Source: Rhynchopus euleeides (taxonomy: Eukaryota; Euglenozoa; Diplonemea; Diplonemida; Diplonemidae). From it: 64,000 bases of DNA. The stretch lies in NCBI GenBank assembly GCA_963210315.1, contig OY723238.1, positions 62,001 through 126,000 of the forward strand, given 5' to 3'. Below are positions 9,670 to 20,104 of this stretch, piece by piece. The notes beneath the pieces were generated by a model. The model was not told where the DNA came from, did not search any database, and was given only the letters and a program-made list of their open reading frames with translations. The position numbers were made by a program, and so were the translations under genes. Position 1 is the stretch's first letter. Each line of letters begins with the position of its first letter.

Positions 9670-11902
9670 TCAGCCGCGACAGTTTGGACTCGGCCCTTCC
9701 GCAGCGAAGATCTCCAGAGGGGTGCGCCCCACGTCTGGCAGGTCGTCATCCTGTGTTGGGTCGAGGCAGGTGTGCGTCGTGCCGCGTGCACACCCGAGGA
9801 CCCAGAGGCGGGCCAGCACAACGCGACACCCAGGCACCCCACCCCCACCACCACCACGCCCCTGGGCAGGCTCGACACAAACATACCAGGCGAGGGGCGG
9901 CACTGGACACCCTGCAAAGGAATGGCATCGGGTTCACGGGCGGCGCTTCGAGCGGCTCAAAATCCAAGTCGCCGTCACCCTCCGGGCCCTGCTGCGCAGA
10001 ACCCCTCTGCAGCGCCGTGGCAAGCGAGTCGTAGAACGACTGCTCCTCTGAAGACATGGCCCCATCTTCGGGGCACAGCGGCGCCGACGGCACCCCCGCC
10101 CCCGCGCACTCAGCCGCAGGCGATTCGCCGGCACAGGCTACCCCCTCCTCCTCCTCCTCTTCTTCCTCTTCATACTCTTCCTCCTCCTCCAGCCCCTCGT
10201 CGTAGTGGCCTTCCGGGATCATGAGGCCGCCTTCGCCCAGCAGCTCTGCGGGCACGCTGTCCATCTCCTGCATCCCACCCCCTTCAGCCACGCACTGCTG
10301 GCTGAAGATGCACTTCTCCACCAGCCCCACCGCATCGGCCTCCCGCACGCGGGCCACAGAGGCATCCTCCGGAGTGGACGCAACGTACTTCGGGAAGCTG
10401 CACTCCTTCAGCTTGCTCTGCAGCACTTTCAGCTCGGTCAGCTCCACCTCAAGGCGGCCCAAGTTCTCCTCCAGCTGGGCCTCCTGCGAGGGCCCCCTGC
10501 TGGGCACTGGGGCGGGGGTGTGTGCCTCAGGCTCTGTGTCGCTGGGTGCGAGCAGGAGAGACGTGTCGGAGGGCGGCACGGCGCTGGAGGCACGGCTGGC
10601 GTCGAAGTCGACGGCGCTGCACAGGTCTGCCTCGTGTGCGCTGTGGGTGTCGTACAGCACGCAGGTGCCGGTGTGCTGCGGGAGGCGGGTTGCCAACAGC
10701 ACATCGCCCGGCTCGCTGTGTGCGTCACAGGGAGGGTGTGGAGGCGTGTCGCGTGAGTGTGAGGGTGGTGCAGTCGTGGTGCTCGCAAAGGACTCGCCCA
10801 ACGCGCTCGGGGTGCCCTGCCTGAGGCTTGGTGCGGTGGGCTGTGCGGAGGCGGCACAGCGTGGGGCAGGCATGCGAGGCTTGGCGACTTCCTGCGGGCG
10901 GCACTGCGGCGTGCGCCTGCTCTGCACGGGGGTGCGGTTGGCGGGGCGCTCTGCGAGAGGTGCCCCGCGTGTGCTGCCTGCGGTGCTCGATGCGGTGCGG
11001 CGTGCCTCCTGGCTGCGCGGGACGCCCCCGGGTGCCTCTGGGGGCTGCTGGCCGTACACGCTCAGGACAAACCGCAGCAGCTCGTAGCATTCGACGCATC
11101 CTTCCTTCGGGAAGGCACGCTTGCTCCCCTGTGAGTGGCGCGACTCCAGCCACTCGTGGATCCTGTTCCTCACATACGCCGCATGGGGGTGTTTGTACAG
11201 CACCTTGCGCATCAGGCTGGGCACGTCACGCAGCAAGACAAGGCGGCGGGGCACGGTGTGCTTCCTGCCGTCACTCGCAATGACAGACCGCGTGTCGCAC
11301 GTGGAGCACTGCACCGCGTGGCTGCGCGCAATCACGAAGAAGCGAAGGTCCAGCCCGGTCAGGGACTCCTCCGTGAGGAAGTTGGTGAACAGCTCGCAGG
11401 CAGTGGACAGGTGGTAGTAGCGCTGTGCGTTGTACACTAAGTCTGCGACAGTGTTCTCCACAAGGGCACCGAGGCCAAAGCGGTTTGTGCAGTAGTAGAA
11501 TGTATACTGGTACAGCCCGTCCCCACAGTCGCCCCCTTCGGCGATGGTCTTGCACAGCTGGGACAGCACATCCTCGATCATGCGCACCGTCCACCTTAGG
11601 GTGCGCTGCTCCCCAGGCACAGACACACACTCAGGGACCTCCCGGTGCAGTGTCGTTGTGCTGATGCCGCGCCGCACCCCGCGCCTGCTGCCGTCCTCCG
11701 TGCTGTGGGAGGAGGACGGGTTCCGCACGATATCCCCAAGCCACTCGTGCGCCTCATGGTCAGGGGGCACATCCCAGACTGCGGTGAAGCCGCCCCCATC
11801 CCCGTCCAGCTCGAACTGCACTGCACGCGGGTCCGCCGACGCGAGAAGCGACATCACATGCTCGCGCTGCACAGGCGGGAGCGATCGCAATGCGACCGAC
11901 AT
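9670..11902 (-). CDS. Unrecognised 698-aa protein, two exons
   Basis: Exon 1 is 9887-11902 (start MSVALRSLPP) and exon 2 is 9670-9750. The intron has donor GTATGT and acceptor CACAG, both phase 0. The N-terminal 280 residues look like a folded domain, with a Cys pair (CSTCD) and aromatic-rich helices (LYQYTFYYC). A long Pro/Ser/Thr/Ala-rich linker follows, then a short coiled coil (LEENLGRLEVELTELK), a run of about 20 acidic residues and a conserved-looking acidic tail. I do not recognise the family. The frame stays open upstream to 12181, but that stretch is Pro-rich and unlike coding sequence, so I prefer 11902. Confidence 0.7.
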
Positions 11903-13465
11903 CGAGCCCCCCTCCCTGCCTGCACGTGGCAGCCTCCTGTCGGTGGCAGGTGGCAGGCTACAGTTGCTTGCAGGCGGGGCGGGGGCTGGGGGAAGGGGGT
12001 GGGGTGATGTGCGACAAGTTGAAAGGATAACGCAAGACCGACAGCGGCCTGGCGAAGCCGGAACACCCGCAGCCAGAAGCCAGGCCCTGGTTGGGGAGAT
12101 GGCGGGAGTGGAGGGCGGTGTGGGCACGTCATGGTGGGGTCCGACCGACGCCACAGTCCTGTTGTGGCTCCCAGACGTCACATTCGTTCAGAGCAGATGT
12201 TGTTTTGCCCCCTGGCAAGGCTTTCAGGGCAAGGCGCACGGACAGCGTTTCCACACTGCCTGGGGGGGTGGGGGGGTGGGGTGGGATGCCTCCAGTTAAA
12301 TAATGAGAGAGAGGCACGTGGAAGAAGGAAGAAAGTCCACACACAGACTGTCACGCGTAATAACATCTTGCCAGGGGGGGGATGTAAGGGTTGCTAGTAA
12401 GGAGCGCATCGCCAAACCGATTGCCGGCGGCAAGCCAACTCAACATGGTGTGCCGGATCCTGAGGTGCCCCCCCCCCCCCCCCCACCACCACCCCCACCC
12501 CCACCTCCTCCTGTCTGACAGCACCACCGACACGCCTTGATTGTATATTCCACTTCTGGTCGACGTGATGCAGCACGGCTCATGAAGAACATGAACACCA
12601 TGTGAACCACTCTGGGGACCCTCACTACCAGACACAGTCACGGCTCGTCAGTCAGTGGGACGTAAGCCGCCACTCACCTTTCTCACCCAGCCGTTGGCTA
12701 TGTTGGGTTAACAGCTCTGCATCATACAGAAGTCCCCGAGAGGCCGCTGCACGAGAAACTGATACGCGACTCAGCCACACGCCAGGGAGCGAAGGCCCTC
12801 TCTGAGTGCCGCCTCTTGCATTCGAATCTCCCCTCCGCCCTCCCCCCGTCGGTTACCTCCTTCGGCATGTACAGGGGATCAAGGGGCACCTGGAGGAAAT
12901 CCCAGTCAGACGACACCAGGGGGGTGAGGGCAGGGCATTTCTGACTCTTTTTTGGCTGTTGTTGGGGCGGAATACAGTAGAGATCCCTGGGTGGGTGGGG
13001 GGGAGGGGGTCGTTGCCAGCAGCAAGCCTTCGGCAAAAAAAAAGTTTGCGGCGAACTTCGCCTGTGAATGAGTAGGAGGAACTGCACCAAAACTCACCGT
13101 GTTCGGCACCGTCGCGAAAGACCCCCTATAATAGTTCTACAAGCATGTATGGGGGAGGGTGAGGGGGTGGGGGCAAGAAAACTGTGAGAGCAGGGGGGGG
13201 GATGAACAACAAGGGCCCATCCGTAAGAGCATCCACCATCACCGCTACGCACACAGCACACATAGACTCTTCTTCGTGTGGTGATATCGGGGATCAGTTC
13301 TGACTTCCGTTCCGGTTCGGCACCTGACCTCATTTGCACTGCGGGCGTGTGTACCGACCCCCTCCCCCCTTCCCCCAACCCCTCCCTCCGACCCTTTTGG
13401 GTCAAGACAGCCACACAGCCTCATCACCAAACACTCTCTCCTCTGCTCCCATTTGCCACTGGGGC
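11903..13465. other. Intergenic, poly-C/G rich
   Basis: No supported gene. It contains a 17-bp C run near 12467 and one copy of a dispersed repeat at 12696-12775. Confidence 0.5.
12696..12775 (+). repeat. Dispersed 80-bp repeat, copy a
   Basis: Shares TGTTGGRTTAACRGCTCTGC, then TACAGAAGTC, GAGA, CCGCTGCACGAGAA and TGATACGCG with 45053-45121. An inverted copy is at 26829-26890. Confidence 0.65.
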
Positions 13466-15829
13466 TCACTTTGCGCAGCAGAGCAACCGCGATAGCCAGG
13501 GCGACTTCTGCTCCTGGTAGTCGTCCTGCTCCAGGACGTGTGGCGAGACCACAGGGGTGGACGCGTGGGGAAGCCCCCTGACGCCCTCCTTGTCATCCTC
13601 CTGCAGCTGCAGCAGGTCGCGCTCTGCGAAGGACGGGCTGGGCGAGGGATGCGAGTAGACCATTGACCCTCCCATGAGGCTGTGTCTGCGCTGGTTGCCG
13701 ACAATGTCCGGCTTGTCTTCCGGAGCATCTGTGTCGTCGCGCACCGTCACCGGGATCAGCGGAGTGAGTGCACGCATGCTGACCACTTTGTTGCGCACCC
13801 GGCTCATCTGTGGGAGGGAGGAGTGGGTTGGTGGGAGGCATGGCATGCAGGGCTTCACTCCTGCAGCAGGGGTTGCGCGGCCTCTTGCAGACATACCAGC
13901 GAGTCGTGCGTGCCGATGTGGGTGAACTTCACCTTACCGTCCTGCAAGCCCACGGGTGAGACCTCGACGGACCGCAGAAGCGGCTGCCGCAGCGTGTCCT
14001 CTGGAGGGCTGAAGTTCTGCGGAGATGAGAAGTGAAGGTAATGCCGAGCAGACACCCATGTGAAACCCTTCTGTTATGGACTGTATCAGTGTATGGCAGA
14101 CCGAGCGCCTGCTCTTGATGTGACGTCCACTGCACTGTACACCCGCGGCTCGGGTCATGGTGTGCGCCGCGCAAACATTGCTTTCAAAACACACACAGTG
14201 TTGGGGCAGTGGTGGGGTTGAGGCCTCACCCACACCCCTACAGCAACATACCGCCGTGCGGGACACGGATGGCCCGAGCAGCTCGTTGAACTCGCCCCCC
14301 CCGATCAGCAGGCTGGCGGAAGGCGCCGGGGGGCTCTGGGACGGCGGGGGCACGGCCGGCGCCACCGGCGCCGCCTCACCGAGCAGGCGTGGCTGCTTGC
14401 TGGGTTGCTGGTCACACGACATGATCAGCGAAGACGACCTGTGCCGCAGCTCCGAGGGGGCCTGCGGCACGGTCGCGGTGTTGGTGAAGATAAACGTGTC
14501 GGAAAGCGCAGACGCCTGCCTCTCTGGCAGCACGGCTGGCCTCGCCAGACCCGGCGCCACCGGCGCAGGCAGCGGGACAGCAGGCGGCGGCGGCACCTCT
14601 TTCGGGACAGCGGCAGGGGCGAGAGCAGGCGCCGTCGGCAGCGTCTCGGCAGCAGGCTGCTTCACCGCAGGCACAGAAGCCGCTGTCTTCAGCAGGCTCG
14701 GGAAAGACGCGGTGCGCACCGACAGCACATCCGGCGGGGGCGCCGGCGCCGCAGGCGACGGCGGGGACGGCGGAGGCGGTGGGTGGGATGCCGCACGCAC
14801 CCTGCCGGAGCTGCCGAGCGACGGCGATGCAGGTTGGAGGAGCGGCGTGTCCTGCTGCACGGAGGGCTCGTCAGGCGGTGGGGGCACGCCGGGGTGCAGG
14901 GGTGCCGGCAGGGTCGAGAGGCGGAGCTGCTTGTCGCTGGCGCTCAGCCTCTTGGTGTCGGGCGCGTCCGGGTCGCCCCTGACAGAGATGCCCAGGGAGG
15001 AGAAGGTGGACATGAGTTTCATGTCACGCGCGGAGGCGTCGAACGACCGCCGCGAGGCCCTCTGCGAGTCGCGCGACATTTTGAAGGAGGAGGTGCGCGA
15101 CGACTTCAGTGAGTTGTTGCGCGACCTCAGCGATGTGCGCGACGACCGGAGCGAGTTGCGGGAGGACTGCCGTGAGAGCTGCGACATGTCGAGCTCGTCC
15201 TGCGGGCGGCTCGCCTCGTCGCCCGACTCCGTCGCATGCGATGGGGACTTGGCTCGCTGCGATGCGGATGCTGTGCTCACAAACGACACCGTGCGGGGCA
15301 CAGACTCGACTGGGGTGGGTGGGGGCCGCACAAGCTCTTCGATTGTGTCAAACGCAATCTCGCGAAAAGCATCCGACACACCGAACGCCAGCTTCGCAGA
15401 CGACTCGACGAAAGGCACACCCCACTCCGCGGCGAGGTCACGCGCAGCGGTGATGGCCGAATCCTGCGAACTCTGGTCGCACTTCGTCGCAACCACAACG
15501 CAGGGGCGCGCCCCGAGGGAATCGATGGAATCCTCTCGCAGCTCCTTCGCCTTCGCCACGCTGTCCAACGATGTGCTGTCGATGCATAGCAGCTGCCCCA
15601 GGGCACGCGCGCACTCCACATCGCGTATGCTGCGGAAGTCATCAGAGCCACAAGGATCGATGATGTCGACCACAACATTGCAGCCCTCCACGGTGTGCTC
15701 CTTCTTATACACATCCACCACATGCGGGTCGTATGTGTCGACAAAGTTGTCCTGCACATAGCGCAGCACGAGCGACGACTTGCCGCACCCCTCGCTTCCC
15801 AGCAGCACCACCGTCGTATGCAGGGGCAT
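13466..15829 (-). CDS. Ras-like small GTPase with long disordered tail and C-terminal CC
   Basis: Three exons: 14252-15829, 13897-14016 and 13466-13807. Donors are GTATGT, acceptors CGCAG and CACAG, and all junctions are phase 0, giving 679 aa. Residues 1-170 form a Ras-superfamily G domain: P-loop GSEGCGKSS, switch II DPCGSDDF in place of the usual DTAG, TKCD for guanine recognition and SSAK. A Ser/Arg-rich then Pro/Ala-rich region of about 480 residues follows. The protein ends LLCCAK, a double-cysteine end typical of Rab prenylation. The tail between G domain and lipid anchor is far longer than the 30-40 residues usual in Rabs. DPCG may alter GTP hydrolysis. It probably acts at a membrane; exact subfamily unknown. 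Confidence 0.8.
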
Positions 15830-15954
15830 CCTATCCCACAGACCGCTGCACGGAACACGCCATGCCCTGCTGCTGCAATGTGCAGCACCAGCGGCACCTG
15901 AATGATGGGTGTGTGGCTACACAGGTCCCCTGTCTTGCCACGGAGGATTAAACA

Positions 15955-17780
15955 CGGGGGGGGGGGGGGGGGGGGGGTAGGGGCCCGGATGTACTTGAAA
16001 AAATTGTAATAAAAATTTTTCCGACCCCAAACAAGGGTTATTGGCACCTAAAATGGGTGTACCCACCTCAAAAATATGTCTGTGGACCCAATGAAACCGG
16101 TTTTTCACACTTAGTTGCCCATTTTCGGTCAGAATTTTCGAAAAATCGGTGAAAAAAGGGGATTTTGCCCATTTTGGGCAAAATCCCGATTTTCATGAAA
16201 AAATGACAAAATCGGGGCAACTAGACCCCATTTCGGGTGTTTTTCGGGTGAAAAACGTACCCTAGGCATCCCTGGGGTACATTGTATATCATCCCGGGCC
16301 TCTACGACCAGTAGAGGTGCGTTAAAATGCGTATTTTTACCCAAAAAAAGGACCCTGCAACCACCCTGCAAGCACCCTGCAACCAGGTTGTCGGCACCCT
16401 ACAACCCTATAACCACCCAGAAACCACTGGGTATGCCCTAAAATGGGGTGTATGGGCCTGTCGGAACAGGTTTTCTACACCGAATTGCCCAAATTCAGTC
16501 CGATATTTTGAAAAAACTGTGAAAAATGGGGGATTCGCCCGTGTAGGGTAACAGCCCCAATTTTTCTGAAAAAATGTCAAAAATTGGGCAACTAGACCCC
16601 ATTTCGGGTGGTTTTCGGGTGAAAAACGTACCCTAGGCATCCCTGGGGCACATTGGAGACCATCCAGGGCCTCTACGACCAGTAGAGGTGCGTTGAAATG
16701 CACATTTTTACCCAAAAAAAAGGACCCTGCAACGATGTTGTAGGACCCTGCACACACCCTGCAACCGTATTGTAGGCACCCTACAACCCTATAACCACCC
16801 AGAAACCACTGGGTATGCCCGAAAAGGGGTGTACGGGCCTGATGGAACAGGTTTTCGACACCGAATTGCCTAAATTCCGTCCAATTTTTTAAAAAAACTG
16901 TGAAAAATGGGGGATTCGCCCATGTGGGGTAAAAGTCCCAATTTCATGAAAAAATGTCAAAAATTGGGCAACTAGACCAGTGTTTAAGATACTGTTATGA
17001 AAAACGGGGCTTAGCCCCGGTTTTTGAGATTTTGCCCCGAAAAACCGGGGGTGCCTCTTTTTTTTTCGTGTATCCTTCGTGTATTTTTTTTTCACCGGGA
17101 TTTTTCCGAGATTCTGTCCGGGTACTATTCCAGGGTACTTTTTGGCCAGAGGAGGCCGGGGCCAAGAGCACAGTGCCCTGCCCCAGGCGTTTGCCCGATG
17201 AACCTGTTGAGCACAAGGTGCACGTTGACTACATGCGGCGTGCGACTATGGAGCAGAATCAGCTGTTCGCTACCGTGGCCTCCGGCGGCTGGGGGGCTCC
17301 GCCCCCCAGACCCCCCATGTGGCCTGTGCCTGCCCAGAACCAAGTCTGCAAGGGCAACCTGCGGTGCTTTCAGGGGAAATGGCTGAAATTTTACCCCCGA
17401 TTACCCCCGGTTTTCGGCGCGCAGCCCGGAACCCTATCTTTTACCCTGAACTAGACCCCATTTCGGGTGTTTTTCGGGTGAAAAACGTACCCTAGGCATC
17501 CCTGGGGTACATTGTATATCATCCAGGGCCTCTACGACCAGTAGAAGCACGTGAAAATGCGTAATTTTACCCAAGGAAAAGGACCCTGCAACGATGTTGT
17601 AGGTCTAATTTCATGAAAAAATGTCAAAAATTGGGCAACTATACCCCATTTTGGGTGGGTTTCGGGTGAAAAACGTACCCTAGGCATCCCTGGGGCACAT
17701 TGGAGACCATCCAGGGCCTCTAGGACCAGCAGAGGTGCGCTAAATGCATATTTTTACCCAAAAATGACCCTGCAACCACC
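15955..17780. repeat. Degenerate tandem array, period about 380 bp
   Basis: Repeated units share AACTAGACCCCATTTCGGGT, AAAAACGTACCCTAGGCATC, CCTCTACGACCAGTAGA and ACCCTGCAA. Units begin near 16218, 16589, 17449 and 17634. A 23-bp G run precedes the array. It is AT-richer than its surroundings. One unit is split by the element at 16978-17448. Confidence 0.75.
16978..17448. mobile_element. hAT-like non-autonomous element
   Basis: 471 bp flanked by an exact 8-bp direct repeat, AACTAGAC, inside the tandem array. The ends are imperfect inverted repeats: CAGTGTTTAAGATAC against CAGGGTAAAAGATAG. An 8-bp duplication with CAG-type ends is the hAT hallmark. No transposase is encoded. Confidence 0.7.
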
Positions 17781-20104
17781 CTGCACAGGACTCACCCCAG
17801 AAAAGCCAAAAAAAGCCAAAAACTGGCCAAAAATGAGTGTTGGTGGGCCCAAAAGTGGGTAAAAACATCCGGAAATTCATATCTGGGGTGGGTCTGGGGG
17901 TGGTTTTGCGCTGTTGACCTCCAGACCTGGATATTTCAAAAAAATTACAGTTTTTTATATGGACATCCGGGGCCCTAGGGGGGGGGGGGTCACGGCTGTC
18001 GGCTGCTCTCCCTTATGTCCGCTGTCTCCGCTTGTTGAGCACCCCCTCCCCCATCCCTCGCCCAGGCCTCCCCTCCGCCCCACGACGCTCCCAAACCCCC
18101 CAACCTCGCAGACGGCTGCCAGGGGTCCGGATGGGTGGGGGGGGCGGGGGTGTGAAATCTCCAGCGATGTCTGAGGATTGCGTTCTTAGTCCCCCCCTCC
18201 CCCGCCCCGTTATGTTGGATTTATCCCGGCAACGCGCATCAGGGAGCAAAGCAAGGGAGCCGGTGGGGGGGGAGGCGGGAGCAGGGGGCGGAGGGGAGGC
18301 TGGCAGCGTGGAGCTGGGGGAAGCACCGGGTGTGCGTCGCCCCCAGCTGCGCACGCCACTCACTGCCAAACAAATCACAACACGATACACACACGCTAGT
18401 CGCTGACACGGGCAAGCCGCACTCAATGAGAACGAAATACCAGGATGACGCTCTGAGGTCACATCAACAAGCAAGGGCCCTGGTGGCCCCTGCGCCCCAC
18501 ACGGCTTCCCCTCCCGGGCTGGCGCGGGGCAGAAACAGCAAACCCACTCGAGATAAAACAGGGTGCCGCACGCTCGTTTTAGAGGGCTGTAGTATCCAGA
18601 AACCAACCCCATCATGTCGATTATATATCGCCCACACAATTCTTCTCCTTCATTCGTTCTCTCTTCTTCTTGTTCTTTTTCCCAAAAAAGGATGGGGCAA
18701 TATTTTTTGGGACAACAAAAAAGGGCACCCCCCCCCCCCCAGGCACGGGGGCGCGAGGAGGGGGCGGGGGGCCTCACTCAGAGGTGTGGATTCTCTTTCC
18801 ACGCCACACAGCAACACACGGGGTGTGGCGTCCTTGGGTGTCGTGTAAACAGCAGGGGGCCTGGGAGGGTAAGGGAGACGGCTCAGCACACCGTGAGCTG
18901 GCGGGTTCGCCGCCTCCCGTGTGTGTGAAGAGTTGTGAAGAGTTGACAACGAAATACGACAGGATAACTCTTCTTGTATCTTCGGCCACTTCCACCCTGT
19001 GCTGAGAGAGTTGCATGTCGGAAGCTCCCCCTCGGGGGTTGGCAACGAAAAAAAGGAGGAGGGTGCCTCAACTTTTTTTCCCCGGAATTTCCGGGTTTCC
19101 CTCATCGGAAACAGCACGAAAATCCGGCAGGATGCCAAGCAGAGCGGGGCGGGGGAAGAAGAAGCAGGCCAAAAGGGAAGGGCAGGCAGGCAGACACACC
19201 GAACTCTCCCATTTGACAAAGCCCGGCCGAAGCTCGGGGAATTCTCTGCTTCGCGCAGCACAACGGCCCGTAGTGAGCAGGCTTGCTTGCAGAAAATACC
19301 CGCAGAGTCTTGGAACCCCAACCCCAGAAACTGGGGTGGGCTCCGACAGCATCCAAAGCCAAAACGGAGGCAGACAGACAGAGAAACGCTGCGAAGGCGT
19401 CAGGTGGGGGCAGCAGGGCCGGTAAATTGTGATGGCCACCGGGTTGAACCGCAACACCGTACGCCGTAACGCCAGCCAGCAAAAAAAAGAGTTATCAGGA
19501 GGGACTGGGCATTTTTGAACGTTTCTGCTGCTGCCTTCCGGAGGTGTTGTGCTGACTCGGCCATGAAGGCAACAGGGGGGCTTGGCTCAGAAGTGCGGGA
19601 AAATGAGCCGCTTCACAAAGGAGACACACACGGGGTTGGGCGTAGGGTGGAGGCCACCCCATCATTTGTCCTTTTTGAGAGTTGTGCTCGACACTCAGCG
19701 CAGGAAGCCGTGTGTGCCCTGGGCATATCCTTGCAGAACCCTCACCACGCAGCAGGTGTCATCGCGATCGATGGATACCTCCGTTTGGCTCTTCTTAGGA
19801 TTTGCACTTCACAGCCACACAGGTTTGCTTCCATTGCACCGAAAGTTACAGAATTGAAAAAAGGGCATAGGTAGGTGGGGGGGGGGGGGGGCCGGTATTG
19901 AAGGAAGGCAGGTGCATTGAACGACGAGGCCCACAAGTGTCACGGGAGGGGGTGGGTGGGTGGGTCGGGGGGGGTTTGTCGTGGCGGCAGTGCACCACGC
20001 CAGGCACGCCTTCATCAACTCTCACACCTCACACTTGCCACACCCAGGGCTGCAGGGGAAGGGGGTCCCAGCTCAACCGCCCTGCTGACAGGCGCTGGCT
20101 GTCA
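17781..20104. other. Long intergenic region
   Basis: No supported gene. Open frames on both strands are compositionally driven (Pro/Gly/Arg-rich, crossing G or C runs). Nothing recognisable. Confidence 0.45.

Noticed and set aside
14157-15761. Long open frame on the plus strand opposite the Ras-like gene
   Set aside because: It is the antisense shadow of the GTPase exon; its composition (Gly/Ser/Arg) follows from the host codons and it has no motifs.
15955-17780. CRISPR-like array
   Set aside because: Units of about 380 bp without short repeat-spacer structure, in a eukaryotic context.
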